From Ruminiclostridium sp. (lineage in GTDB: Bacteria; Bacillota; Clostridia; Oscillospirales; Ruminococcaceae), in assembly GCA_017941355.1 (NCBI GenBank), contig JAGAWN010000127.1, positions 1 to 43,282 on the forward strand: a DNA stretch of 43,282 nt. Direction: 5' to 3'. This document shows positions 8,185 to 16,434 of the stretch, one piece after another. The notes beneath the pieces are model-generated. The model was not told where the DNA came from and did not search any database. It worked only from the letters and a program-made list of their open reading frames with translations. The stretch's first letter is position 1. Every line of letters starts with the position of its first letter. The translations under genes were made by a program, and so were the position numbers.

Positions 8185-9459
8185 ATGAACATCAATGAAC
8201 TGAAATCGAAGATCGGATCCGGCGAGCTTGACGAAAAGCTTGCGGAACTGTACGGCGCGGAAGCTGTCGCTGCTCAGAAAGACAGATACCTTGACGCGTG
8301 CGGCAAATTTGCCGCGGAATTCCCGCAGGCGGGTGAAGTCAGCCTGTTTTCGGCTCCCGGACGCACCGAGATATGCGGGAACCATACCGATCATCAGCAC
8401 GGCTGCGTGCTTGCGGCAGCGGTGGATCTCGATGTCATCGCGATAGTTTCGTTCAATGACAGCAGCGTTATCCGTGTGAAGTCCGCGGGTTACGACATGG
8501 ACACTGTCGATATAAGCAGTCTCGATCCGAAAGAGGGCGAAAAGGGAAGTGCTGCGCTTATACGCGGCGTGGCTGCGGGATTCCCCAAGCGCGGACTCAG
8601 AGCGGGAGGCTTCGACGCGTACACGACATCGAACGTTCTCAGCGGCAGCGGGCTTTCTTCTTCCGCTGCGTTTGAGGTTCTTATCGGTACGATAATTGAC
8701 CGTCATTACAATGACGGCAAGGCGGGAGCGGTCGAGATCGCAAAAATGGGTCAGTACGCCGAAAACGAGTATTTCGGCAAAAAGAGCGGACTTATGGATC
8801 AGACCGTCTGCGCAGTCGGAAGCGCGGTTTTCATCGACTTCAAGGACACATCTGCGCCGGAAGTTACTTCGACAGCGTTTGATCTGGACAAGCACGGCTA
8901 CTCGCTGTTCATTACCGACACCAAGGGCAGCCATGCCGATCTTTCAGACGACTACTCGGCAGTTCCGTCGGAGATGTTCGAGGTGGCAAAGCAGCTCGGC
9001 AAGGAGTATCTTCGCGCCTGCGACGAGGATGAGTTTTACGGAAAGATACCGGAACTCCGCAAGACCTGCTCCGATCGTGCTATCCTGCGCGCCGGTCACT
9101 TCTTTACCGAAAACAAGCGCGCGAGTATCGCGGCAAAGGCGATAGAAAGCGGAGCCATAGCACACTTCCTCGACATAATCAAAAAGTCCGGACGTTCTTC
9201 CGCAATGTGGCTCCAGAACCTTTATTCCACCAAAAAGCCGTTTGAACAGGGTATCACTCTTGCTCTTGCCATGAGCGAAAAGACCCTCAAGGGTGCGGGT
9301 GCGTACCGCGTACACGGCGGCGGTTTTGCGGGAACTATCCAGGCTTTTGTTCCCAACGAGCTTGCCGACAACTATGCAAAAACGATGGATTCCCTGTTCG
9401 GTGAGGGAAGCTGCCATAAGCTTCGTATCCGCAACTGCGGCGGAATACAGATAATATAA
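8185..9459 (+). CDS. galK: Galactokinase-like GHMP sugar kinase
   Basis: Galactokinase phosphorylates galactose at C1 with ATP in the Leloir pathway. The 424-residue protein has the N-terminal galactose-site motif APGRTEICGNHTDH (57-70), the GHMP ATP-binding motif VLSGSGLSSSAAF (151-163), SGLMDQ with the predicted catalytic Asp (D205), and the C-terminal VHGGGFAGT motif. The signature differs from classical GalK (GEHTDY reads GNHTDH), a variant I know from clostridial proteins annotated as galactokinase, so the true sugar needs testing. No galT or galE is nearby. GAGGGG precedes the ATG. It converges on the next gene, with a shared hairpin just after the stop. Confidence 0.85.
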   Translation: MNINELKSKIGSGELDEKLAELYGAEAVAAQKDRYLDACGKFAAEFPQAGEVSLFSAPGRTEICGNHTDHQHGCVLAAAVDLDVIAIVSFNDSSVIRVKSAGYDMDTVDISSLDPKEGEKGSAALIRGVAAGFPKRGLRAGGFDAYTTSNVLSGSGLSSSAAFEVLIGTIIDRHYNDGKAGAVEIAKMGQYAENEYFGKKSGLMDQTVCAVGSAVFIDFKDTSAPEVTSTAFDLDKHGYSLFITDTKGSHADLSDDYSAVPSEMFEVAKQLGKEYLRACDEDEFYGKIPELRKTCSDRAILRAGHFFTENKRASIAAKAIESGAIAHFLDIIKKSGRSSAMWLQNLYSTKKPFEQGITLALAMSEKTLKGAGAYRVHGGGFAGTIQAFVPNELADNYAKTMDSLFGEGSCHKLRIRNCGGIQII

Positions 9460-9463
9460 AAGA

Positions 9464-9487
9464 CGGCAGTTCATTTCTGAACTGCCG
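9464..9487 (-). terminator. Intrinsic terminator between convergent genes
   Basis: A perfect 10-bp stem (9464-9473/9478-9487) has a 4-base loop. On the minus strand it is followed by TCTTTTATATTAT, so it best serves the minus-strand gene; it begins 4 bases after the galactokinase stop. Confidence 0.7.
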
Positions 9488-9512
9488 CTGTATCCGATAT
9501 CAATTTCCGCCG

Positions 9513-10238
9513 TCACAGCTTGCTGTTGAACAGGGAACCGCTCATTGCCGAGGTATAGCGGGAGAGCGTGGCTGCTGAGTAGGTGTCCGCGCTCATCTTC
9601 GACAACTGCTGAATACTGTCTGTCTCTTCCTTGATATGAGCGGCAAAAGAGGCTCTCTTCGCAAATATGCCTTTGAGGTCATCGACATCGGAACTCATGA
9701 ACCGCTCCTTGTCAACGGTGAGTTCGCCGTTTTTGTTCACACTCATTCCCGCCTTGTCAAGCGAACGTCCGTAGATGTCGGCAACCTTTGAAATGTAGTT
9801 CGCCTTGTTCGATACCCGGCTGTTGGAGGAGTTCCTGATCGACGCGTAGGTGTTATTGTAGCTTTCAGCGAATTTCACCGCTGCGTCATACGCCTTGCCG
9901 AAGTCAAATTCGTCCTCCCCGAACAGCTCAGCGAATGTGTCCGTGCTGTCCTCCATGCCGGAAATGCCGGTGTTGAACTTGCTGGCGGAGTTTTTGGACG
10001 AAGCAGCCTTGTTCGCGGAATACTTCGAGAGGGTGCGGGTGTGTCTGGTTTCCGTTTCTTCGGTGTTTTCGCTTTCGTTAAGATCGTCAAGCTGATTCTT
10101 TGTTTCCTGCAAATACTGCTTGAACTGCGAATTGCCAAGCTTGTAGGTGTTGCGGCGTCCTGCGGAACTGCGCTTGAAACCGCCGGCTCTGCCCATGTAA
10201 CGGCTAACTGCGGAACGATGGATAGTGAAATTTCTCAT
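9513..10238 (-). CDS. Hypothetical protein with FliD-like C-terminal segment
   Basis: This 241-residue protein has no signal peptide or membrane segment. The N-terminus is basic and Ser/Arg-rich, the middle is Ser/Asn-rich, and the part from about 125 on is helical. The segment AVKFAESYNNTY followed about 45 residues later by LDKAGMSVNKNGELTVD resembles the C-terminal core of the flagellar cap protein FliD (helix, then a 'G-hx-h-kdG-L-hD' turn). It lacks the FliD N-terminus and is far shorter, so it is not a standard FliD. GAGG lies 8 bases before the ATG. A MITE-like repeat (10258-10343) sits in its leader. It could be an exported filament-like or adhesin protein; this is inference. Confidence 0.6.
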   Translation of the reverse strand: MRNFTIHRSAVSRYMGRAGGFKRSSAGRRNTYKLGNSQFKQYLQETKNQLDDLNESENTEETETRHTRTLSKYSANKAASSKNSASKFNTGISGMEDSTDTFAELFGEDEFDFGKAYDAAVKFAESYNNTYASIRNSSNSRVSNKANYISKVADIYGRSLDKAGMSVNKNGELTVDKERFMSSDVDDLKGIFAKRASFAAHIKEETDSIQQLSKMSADTYSAATLSRYTSAMSGSLFNSKL

Positions 10239-10257
10239 TTTCTTTTCCTCTTTTCAG

Positions 10258-10343
10258 GGAACCGCTGATTGAATCTCTTATACAAAAATCAATACCGTGA
10301 AATTAATATTGAGATCTCTAATGTAGATTCAATCAGCGATTCC
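10258..10343 (-). repeat. MITE-like inverted-repeat element, copy 1
   Basis: The ends GGAACCGCTGATTGAATC (10258-10275) and 10326-10343 are inverted repeats with 17 of 18 pairs. On the minus strand the element aligns with 39574-39672 over its whole length, including the inner AGAGATCTCAAT block and the TIRs. It has no ORF, so it would need transposase in trans. It lies in the leader of the minus-strand gene. The remainder of 10239-10619 holds only the promoter at 10483 and AT-rich DNA. Confidence 0.75.
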
Positions 10344-10482
10344 TAAAATAGCTGCATAAAATACACTTTGAAATTATATCGGTTCCGGGAGTGACAAAAT
10401 TAAGCGTTTTTGCAGCTGCTTTACCGGGTTTGACACAAAAAACGTCGGATTGCACAAAAAGACGGCTGCTGAAAAATAAAAT

Positions 10483-10511
10483 TTGACATAATTTACAAAT
10501 GATCGCATAAA
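10483..10511 (+). promoter_or_regulatory. Probable promoter of secreted vWA gene
   Basis: A perfect TTGACA (10483-10488) is followed after 17 bases by CATAAA (10506-10511), a weak -10. A leader of about 100 bases would follow. Confidence 0.5.
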
Positions 10512-10619
10512 CAGAAATTTTTTCGGAAAATGCTGTCACTTTTTTGCTCCTTGCGGAGTTTTATATATAGAAAGGCAAGTGGAGAGCCACTTATTATTTA
10601 TAAAATAGGGAGGTCAAAA

Positions 10620-12617
10620 ATGAAAAAGTTAAGATCATTGTCAATTACTGCGGCAGTTCTTGCCGCGGCAACCCTCATGTCAACCGCAAGCTATGCCGAG
10701 GGCTTCTTCCCGCAGCTCGCGGAGATCGTGAATAATCCCGAAGCGTCGCAGAACACCTATGTTACCCCGATGACAAACAGCACCGCTTCCGCAAAGTACA
10801 AGAAATTTACGGCTGCGAAGCCCAAAGTGACTGCGGTATCCGACTGGTACGGCAGAGAGCTTGTGTGGAATCCTGTTGACAACGCACTGCTCTATTACGT
10901 TTATAAAAAGGGCAGCACGGGCTATTCGCTGTGCGGCAAGACGAGCGATACCTCGTTTTATACAGATGAGGACGGTTTCTATTATGTTCGCGCGGTGACT
11001 TACAACTACAACGACAAGCGCGTTTTCAGCAAGCGCTCCGACGTTGTGAAAATGGAATATTATTACGAATATGATTATTCGACCGATGATGTCGATTATG
11101 CTATGCCGGAGACTGTGAACAGTACAGCGGAATACGCGGAAGAGGACGGCGGAGTTTATGAAGAAGCGGGCTACTGGGGCGATGATGAAGTGTGGCTGGA
11201 CGACTCGGATCACGTTTATCCCGAAGATGCGCTGACCGGTGAGGAATACTCGCACTACGACGTTGACGGATTCAAGAAAGCTGCACAGACTCCGCTTTCC
11301 ACATTCTCAACCGATGTAGATACCGCTTCCTACGCGAACATACGCAGACTTGCGACTGACGGCTACTACATTCCCGAGGACGCGGTGCGTATCGAGGAAA
11401 TGCTCAACTACTTCGACTACAACTACAAGCGTCCGAGCAAGAGCAGTTTCAACGTTACCTACGAATACAGCGACTGCCCGTGGAACAAGGACGCGCGGCT
11501 TCTGTACATGGGCATACAGGCGAAGGACACAGCGACCGAACCGAACAACAACTATGTGTTCCTCATTGATGTCAGCGGCTCGATGTACTCCAAGGATAAG
11601 CTCCCGCTGGTGCAGGAAGCGCTGAAAAAGTTTGCGAACGAAATGACATCAAAAGACCGTATCTCGATCGTGACCTATTCCGGTATGGAGAAGGTCGTTG
11701 TAGCGGGTGCGCGCGGAAATATGAAGAACTGCATCTCCGACCTTGCGGACAGCCTCATTGCGGACGGCGTTACGAACGGTGAGCGCGGTATCACAATGGC
11801 GTATGAGATCGCGGCAAAATACTATATGAAGAACGGCAACAACCGTGTTATCATGGCTACCGACGGCGATCTGAACGTAGGCATCACCGACAAGGGCAGC
11901 CTGTCCGAGTTCATTTCGGAGAAGCGCGATACCGGCGTGTATCTGACTATCCTCGGCTTCGGCACCGGCAACCTCAAGGACGACAAGCTTGAAACTCTCG
12001 CAAAGGACGGAAACGGCAACTACCACTACATAGACTGCGCTGCGGAGGCGACAAAGGTACTGGTTGACGAGCGCAGAAAGACGATGATAACGGTTGCGGA
12101 CGATGTGAAGATACAGGTCGAGTTCAATCCGAACATAGTTGACAGCTACAAGCTGATAGGCTACGACGGACGCAAGCTTGCAAACGAAGACTTTACCGAC
12201 GACAAGAAAGACGCTGCCGATATGGGCGCGGGACAGAGCGTGACAGTTATGTATGAGATCATACCCGCGAAGAGCAGCAGCGGTTCTTCTCTTATCTACC
12301 AGACTTCCGGCAATAACAAGACGGATATCTGCACAGTCAAGATCAACTATAAGGAACCCGGCAAGACGAAGTCCTCAACAGCAAGCCTTGCTCTGAAAGC
12401 GGCGAATTACTGCAAATACTCAAAAACGGGTATCCGCTTTAAGTTCGCGGCGTGCGTTGCGGAAACCGCAATGGCACTGCGCGGTGACGAGCAGTACGGC
12501 AGCGTGTCTCTCGAAAGCGCTGCGAAGCGTTTCTCCAAGCTTAACGCAAAGGAGCTTGAAACGATCGGCTACAGTGACGATTTCGGAGCATTGCTGGAAA
12601 TGCTTACAAACCGATAA
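10620..12617 (+). CDS. Secreted YfbK-like von Willebrand factor A protein
   Basis: The ATG at 10620 is chosen because AGGGAGG stands 6 bases upstream and a clear signal peptide follows (KK, hydrophobic core, AxA-type site near ASYA-EG); an upstream in-frame ATG at 10530 would bury it. No lipobox is present. The 665-residue protein has an Fn3-like segment (about 50-110), a Tyr/Asp/Glu-rich linker, a YfbK-type N-terminal domain (STFSTDVDTASYANIRR), a vWA domain with full MIDAS (DVSGSM, Thr in GERGITMA, MATDGD), and a DUF3520-like C-terminal part. YfbK-family proteins are exported and of unclear role; adhesion or envelope scaffolding is plausible. It is monocistronic, ending in a hairpin. Confidence 0.88.
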   Translation: MKKLRSLSITAAVLAAATLMSTASYAEGFFPQLAEIVNNPEASQNTYVTPMTNSTASAKYKKFTAAKPKVTAVSDWYGRELVWNPVDNALLYYVYKKGSTGYSLCGKTSDTSFYTDEDGFYYVRAVTYNYNDKRVFSKRSDVVKMEYYYEYDYSTDDVDYAMPETVNSTAEYAEEDGGVYEEAGYWGDDEVWLDDSDHVYPEDALTGEEYSHYDVDGFKKAAQTPLSTFSTDVDTASYANIRRLATDGYYIPEDAVRIEEMLNYFDYNYKRPSKSSFNVTYEYSDCPWNKDARLLYMGIQAKDTATEPNNNYVFLIDVSGSMYSKDKLPLVQEALKKFANEMTSKDRISIVTYSGMEKVVVAGARGNMKNCISDLADSLIADGVTNGERGITMAYEIAAKYYMKNGNNRVIMATDGDLNVGITDKGSLSEFISEKRDTGVYLTILGFGTGNLKDDKLETLAKDGNGNYHYIDCAAEATKVLVDERRKTMITVADDVKIQVEFNPNIVDSYKLIGYDGRKLANEDFTDDKKDAADMGAGQSVTVMYEIIPAKSSSGSSLIYQTSGNNKTDICTVKINYKEPGKTKSSTASLALKAANYCKYSKTGIRFKFAACVAETAMALRGDEQYGSVSLESAAKRFSKLNAKELETIGYSDDFGALLEMLTNR

Positions 12618-12623
12618 TAAAAG

Positions 12624-12651
12624 ACGGGCGGTTCTTTTACGAACCGTCCGT
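12624..12651 (+). terminator. Terminator-like hairpin after vWA gene
   Basis: An 11-bp stem (12624-12634/12641-12651) with loop TTTTAC is followed by TCTGTTTG. Nearly the same hairpin recurs at 12811-12840. Confidence 0.65.
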
Positions 12652-12698
12652 TCTGTTTGTCAATAAAGCTGTATAGAGTGTTCTTTTTGCAGAGTTAC

Positions 12699-12808
12699 GA
12701 ATCTCCGTGAAACGGCATGGATCCAGCGTCACGCTGGCGCTGTCCAGCCGCGTAGGCTGGCACTGTCCGCGTAGGACGTCTGTCGAAAAAGTTCCTTTTT
12801 CGACAGAC
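12699..12808. repeat. Hairpin-cluster repeat, copy 1
   Basis: A 47-base core (12699-12745) matches the complement of 34655-34701 at 42 of 47 positions. Its hairpin CCAGCGT-C-ACGCTGG (12723-12737) becomes CCGGCGT-C-ACGCCGG in the other copy, a compensatory change. Here it is followed by three more hairpins: 12744-12749/12755-12760 and 12765-12768/12774-12777, both with loop GCGTA, and a perfect 13-bp stem 12778-12790/12796-12808. No ORF is credible. A structured mobile repeat is the likely nature. Confidence 0.7.
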
Positions 12809-12810
12809 TG

Positions 12811-12840
12811 AACGGACGGTTCTTTTACGAACCGTCCGTT
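12811..12840 (-). terminator. Hairpin after the coiled-coil gene
   Basis: A perfect 12-bp stem (12811-12822/12829-12840) with loop TTTTAC lies just beyond the minus-strand stop. It nearly duplicates the hairpin at 12624-12651, so the pair brackets the repeat cluster. It lacks a good T tract on the minus strand. Confidence 0.5.
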
Positions 12841-12844
12841 TATG

Positions 12845-13297
12845 TTATCTGATAGTGTTTTTGAGTGCGCTTCTTGCTTTCTTGACATCTATGATATCGT
12901 TGGAGAGCAGCTCCTCGACCTTTGTGAGCATATTATCGACATACTTGTTGGTCATGTCGCGCAGTTCCTTGGTCTGCTCCTGCGCGGCGGCATTGATCTC
13001 ATTCGCTTTCGCGGTTGCCTGACGGACTATCTCCTGCTGCGCTACAAGAGCGGCGGCGCGCTGCTCGGCTTTTGCGACGATCGCGGCAGCCTCGTTCTTT
13101 GCGTTGTTCAGGATAGTCTTGCGGTCATTCACAAGATCGTGCGCCTGCTTGATCTCCCTCGGCATATTCAGCCGTATCTCATCTACAAGCTCCCTCATCT
13201 TCTCAACGTCGATAAGAGATTTCTTGTTTGAGAACGGCACGTTCACCGCCTTGTCGAGCATATCGTCCATAAGCTCCAGAATTTCGTCAATGTTCAT
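12845..13297 (-). CDS. Coiled-coil protein resembling F0F1 ATPase subunit b
   Basis: This 150-residue protein is almost entirely helical and rich in Ala, Glu, Gln and Lys, with a long coiled coil (about 30-125; AKNEAAAIVAKAEQRAAALV within it). It looks like the stalk of ATP synthase subunit b but has no N-terminal membrane helix and no ATP synthase neighbours. Its start overlaps the end of coaD by 11 bases, so the two are translationally coupled. It is the last gene of the uvrC-rsmD-coaD unit. I recall similar small coiled-coil genes next to coaD in Clostridia; the function is unknown, possibly cell division or envelope scaffolding. Confidence 0.75.
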   Translation of the reverse strand: MNIDEILELMDDMLDKAVNVPFSNKKSLIDVEKMRELVDEIRLNMPREIKQAHDLVNDRKTILNNAKNEAAAIVAKAEQRAAALVAQQEIVRQATAKANEINAAAQEQTKELRDMTNKYVDNMLTKVEELLSNDIIDVKKARSALKNTIR

Positions 13298-13799
13298 CTG
13301 TGTTATCCTCCTGTTTTCCTGTTATGTCAAGTCTTTTTATGATATCTGTCTTTATAGCTTCCGGAACGAAAGGCGAGATGTCTCCGCCGAATGTCGCTAT
13401 CTGCTTCACCATGCTCGACGAGAGATATGTGCTTTGGCTGTCAGCGCAGAGAAAAACAGTTTCCGCACGGGGGCAGAGGTGCTTATTGACGTGCGCCATC
13501 TGAAATTCGTTCTCGAAGTCCGACATTGCGCGCAGCCCTTTTACTATCACGTCGCAGTCATGCTCCTTGAAATAATCCACGATAAGCCCGCTGCAGCTGT
13601 CTATTCTCACATTCGGTATGTCATAGCATACCCGTCTGAGCAGATCGGCGCGCTCGTTGACCGTAAAGCTTGAATGTTTGTTCGGATTCACCGAGATAAG
13701 CACGATGACCTGATCGAACATATCGGACGCTCTGCGGATTATTTCGATATGTCCGTTGGTTACCGGGTCAAAGCTTCCCGGATAAATTGCTTTTTTCAT
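13287..13799 (-). CDS. coaD: Phosphopantetheine adenylyltransferase
   Basis: CoaD joins 4'-phosphopantetheine and ATP to form dephospho-CoA, the penultimate step of coenzyme A synthesis. The 170-residue protein has normal length and the nucleotidyltransferase signatures: YPGSFDPVTNGH (6-17), the HxGH-equivalent TNGH, VKGLRAMSDFENEFQMA, and the SSSMVKQIA motif near residue 130 that replaces ISSTxVR. It overlaps the rsmD stop by 4 bases (ATGA), which gives translational coupling, an arrangement (rsmD-coaD) common in Firmicutes. The last 8 or so residues are an acidic tail overlapping the next gene. Confidence 0.96.
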   Translation of the reverse strand: MKKAIYPGSFDPVTNGHIEIIRRASDMFDQVIVLISVNPNKHSSFTVNERADLLRRVCYDIPNVRIDSCSGLIVDYFKEHDCDVIVKGLRAMSDFENEFQMAHVNKHLCPRAETVFLCADSQSTYLSSSMVKQIATFGGDISPFVPEAIKTDIIKRLDITGKQEDNTDEH

Positions 13800-14362
13800 A
13801 ACTGCTCCGTTTCCTCGCTTTCCTCCGGTCTCCGATATACCGTGAGAGCGATCTTTCCGTATTTATACTGTTTTGCGATCTTAAACCCGTTTTCTTCCTC
13901 CGGGAGCCTGCATTCCGCTTCATGCTCACATACAATGATCCCGTCCTGAGCCATTATCTGCGTCAGCGCGGGCAGCGAACGTTTTATCAGATCTTTCCCG
14001 TAGGGCGGGTCAAGAAACGCTATATCTATTTTGTCCCGTGCAGTGCGCAAAAATGCGGAGTTCGGCATATTTACGACTACCGCGTTTTCTTCAAGCTTTG
14101 TGTGCGCGAGGTTTTTCTTCACAACGTCGATCGACGCGCGGGAGCTGTCCACGAAATACGCCTTTTTCGCGCCGCGTGACAGCGCTTCGATGCCAAGCTG
14201 CCCCGAACCCGCGAACAGATCAAGCACTACCGCGTCCTCGATGTCGAACTGCACTATGCTGAACATCGACTCCTTTACCGCGTCGGCGGTAGGACGTATT
14301 ATATCTGTTCCCTCAAGCGAGATAAGCTTTGCGCCCCTCGCTTTTCCCGTAATGACTCTCAT
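13796..14362 (-). CDS. rsmD: 16S rRNA (guanine-966-N2) methyltransferase RsmD
   Basis: RsmD methylates N2 of G966 in 16S rRNA using S-adenosylmethionine. The 188-residue protein shows the class I fold: MRVITGKARGAKL start, RPTADAVKESMFSI (23-36), the SAM loop DLFAGSGQLGIEALSRGA, and the catalytic FLDPPYGKD motif. Length is typical. It lies 13 bases after uvrC in the same operon and overlaps coaD by 4 bases. Transcription most likely starts at the uvrC promoter. The C-terminal tail is Glu-rich. Confidence 0.95.
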   Translation of the reverse strand: MRVITGKARGAKLISLEGTDIIRPTADAVKESMFSIVQFDIEDAVVLDLFAGSGQLGIEALSRGAKKAYFVDSSRASIDVVKKNLAHTKLEENAVVVNMPNSAFLRTARDKIDIAFLDPPYGKDLIKRSLPALTQIMAQDGIIVCEHEAECRLPEEENGFKIAKQYKYGKIALTVYRRPEESEETEQL

Positions 14363-14375
14363 AGCTTCTCCTTTG

Positions 14376-16199
14376 TCAGAATGCGTCCTGCACGAAGATG
14401 TACAGCGCTTCCGCCGTTTCTCTGTTTATTTTTGCAGTCTCCATGAGCTGCTCGACCGTAGCGGCTTTGATGCCCTGCTTTGTCTTGTATTCTTTCAGCA
14501 GCGCGAGAGCCTTTTTCTCTCCGATACCCGGAACTTTTGTGAGATCAAGCTCGTACTGCGTCATTTTGTGTTTCTTTCGCTGGTAGTTTATCGAGTAGCG
14601 GTGAACTTCGTCCTGTATCTCGGTCAGCAGCCTGAACAGGTTCCGGTTCGCGTTCACCTGTATCTCTCCGCCGTCTGCGGCTATGGCACGGGTGCGGTGC
14701 TTGTCGTCCTTTACCAGTCCGAACAGCGGCACGTCTATCCCAATTTCGTCGAAAACCTCCCGGACTGCCGAAACATGACCCTGTCCGCCGTCCAGCAGTA
14801 TCAGATCCGGCTTTTCGGAAAATCCCTCATCTCCGTCCTGCAGGCGTGTGAAGCGTCTGCGCAGCACCTCCTGCATACAGGCATAGTCGTCTATCCCGAC
14901 AACTTCCTTTATGTTGAAGCGGCGGTAGCCTGCCTTGTACGGTCTGCCGTTCTTATAGGTAATCATTCCGGCAACGCGGGTCTGTTCGCCCATGTTGGAG
15001 ATATCGTAGCTTTCGATAAGCACCGGTATCTTTTTCAGCCCGAGAAGCTTCTGCAAGTCCTGCAATGCCGTTATCTCACGGCTTGTCCTGCCGACGCGCA
15101 GAGCAAGATATTCGTCCGCGTTGCTTTTTGCGAGTGTGGTAAGCACCAGATTCTCGCCGCGCTTTGGAACGGTAAGCTCTACCTTGTGACCGGCAATGCC
15201 GCGGAAATACTCTTCCAGCAGCGCATTGTCCTCGGTGTCGCCGTCTATGAGTATCAGCTTCGGTATCTCCCGCCCGTTCTCGTAGTAGCGCATGAGGAAC
15301 TCCGTGCGCATGAACGTGCTTTCGTACTCGTCGCCTATGAAGTAGTTTTCCTTGTCTATGAGCTGTCCGCTGCGGTATTTGACCACCGCCGCCGCCGTAA
15401 GCCCCGTATTGTGGGAAAGGGCGAACACATCGCAGCTGATGCCGCGCCCGGAGCGTATGGACTGCACATTGGCGGAGCGTTCGATCGCGGCGATCCTGTC
15501 GCGCAGCTTCGCGGCTTTCTCAAACTCCAGCGCCTCCGCGGCTTCGTTCATTTCGCGGGTAAGCTGTTCTACGCTTTCTTTGCTGCCGTTTCTGATGTAG
15601 TCAACAGCCTGTTTTATGGTCTCCGCGTATTCTTCTTTTGAGATGCAACCCCGGCAGACTCCCATGCAGCGCTTTATGTGGAAGTTCAGGCAGGGGCGTT
15701 CCTTCCCGAAGTCCCGCGGGAACTCCTTATTGCAGGTAGGGAGCATGAAGATGCGGTCGGCTTCCTCCACTGCCTGCTTTACCGTGTAGGCGCTCATGTA
15801 TGGTCCGATGTATGTCGAAGCGGGGTCGTCGTTTTTGAAGGAATGTTTTATGCGCGGGTAATCGCCGCCGGTAATGCGGAAGTAGCTGAACCCCTTGTCG
15901 TCTTTCAGCAGAATGTTGTATTTTGGGGAGTGCAGCTTTATAAGGCTCGCTTCAAGCACCAGCGCGTCAAGCTCGGTGTCGCAGACGATGAAATCGAAAT
16001 CGTATATGACCGATACCAGCCTGTAGGTTTTGGCGTTGTGGGCTTCAACCGCGTGAAAGTAAGATGTAACGCGGTTTTTCAGCAGCTTCGCCTTGCCGAT
16101 GTATATGATCTTCCCGGACTTGTCTTTCATCTGATATACGCCGGGACGCATGGGGAGTTTGTTTGATTTTTCTCTCAGATATTCGAGCCGTTCAAACAT
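14376..16199 (-). CDS. uvrC: Excinuclease ABC subunit C
   Basis: UvrC makes both incisions around DNA lesions in nucleotide excision repair, working with UvrA and UvrB. The 607-residue protein is full length. It has the GIY-YIG nuclease (about 17-95; PGVYQMKDKSGKIIYIGKA), a Cys cluster (CLNFHIKRCMGVC-CRGC type), a UVR motif (about 200-235), the RNase H-like UvrC endonuclease (about 245-520; IESYDISNMGE, LILLDGGQGHV) and a C-terminal helix-hairpin-helix (PGIGEKKALALLKEY). It is the first gene of a minus-strand operon with a clean sigma-A promoter 36 bases upstream. AAGGGTG precedes the ATG. Confidence 0.97.
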   Translation of the reverse strand: MFERLEYLREKSNKLPMRPGVYQMKDKSGKIIYIGKAKLLKNRVTSYFHAVEAHNAKTYRLVSVIYDFDFIVCDTELDALVLEASLIKLHSPKYNILLKDDKGFSYFRITGGDYPRIKHSFKNDDPASTYIGPYMSAYTVKQAVEEADRIFMLPTCNKEFPRDFGKERPCLNFHIKRCMGVCRGCISKEEYAETIKQAVDYIRNGSKESVEQLTREMNEAAEALEFEKAAKLRDRIAAIERSANVQSIRSGRGISCDVFALSHNTGLTAAAVVKYRSGQLIDKENYFIGDEYESTFMRTEFLMRYYENGREIPKLILIDGDTEDNALLEEYFRGIAGHKVELTVPKRGENLVLTTLAKSNADEYLALRVGRTSREITALQDLQKLLGLKKIPVLIESYDISNMGEQTRVAGMITYKNGRPYKAGYRRFNIKEVVGIDDYACMQEVLRRRFTRLQDGDEGFSEKPDLILLDGGQGHVSAVREVFDEIGIDVPLFGLVKDDKHRTRAIAADGGEIQVNANRNLFRLLTEIQDEVHRYSINYQRKKHKMTQYELDLTKVPGIGEKKALALLKEYKTKQGIKAATVEQLMETAKINRETAEALYIFVQDAF

Positions 16200-16234
16200 T
16201 CGCGCATCACACCCTTAAAAACATATACAAATAC

Positions 16235-16263
16235 ACTATACCACAAAATGTGCGAAATGTCAA
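16235..16263 (-). promoter_or_regulatory. Sigma-A promoter of the uvrC operon
   Basis: On the minus strand TTGACA (16258-16263) and TATAGT (16235-16240) are separated by 17 bases. No LexA-type box was recognised. Confidence 0.85.
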
Positions 16264-16342
16264 TTATTTTGACCGATATTGGTGCGGAGTTCGGAAAAGC
16301 GCAAAAAACAGGGCAGAGGATACGCCAAAATAAAAAAAACTC

Positions 16343-16371
16343 TTGCAAAAAAATCCGAAATGTAGTATAAT
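16343..16371 (+). promoter_or_regulatory. Sigma-A promoter of the DUF624 gene
   Basis: TTGCAA (16343-16348), 17 bases, TATAAT (16366-16371). It is divergent from the uvrC promoter and about 60 bases before the start codon. It may serve the long plus-strand series to 23452. Confidence 0.8.
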
Positions 16372-16434
16372 AAGATTGGTTTATTATAATTTTTTAGAAA
16401 AAGCGCTGAAACTGCGCTGTATGAAGGGATAGTT

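Noticed and set aside
13922..15641. Long plus-strand open frames (up to about 536 codons) opposite rsmD and uvrC.
   Set aside because: They are antisense shadows of well-supported minus-strand genes, with no family resemblance or ribosome site.
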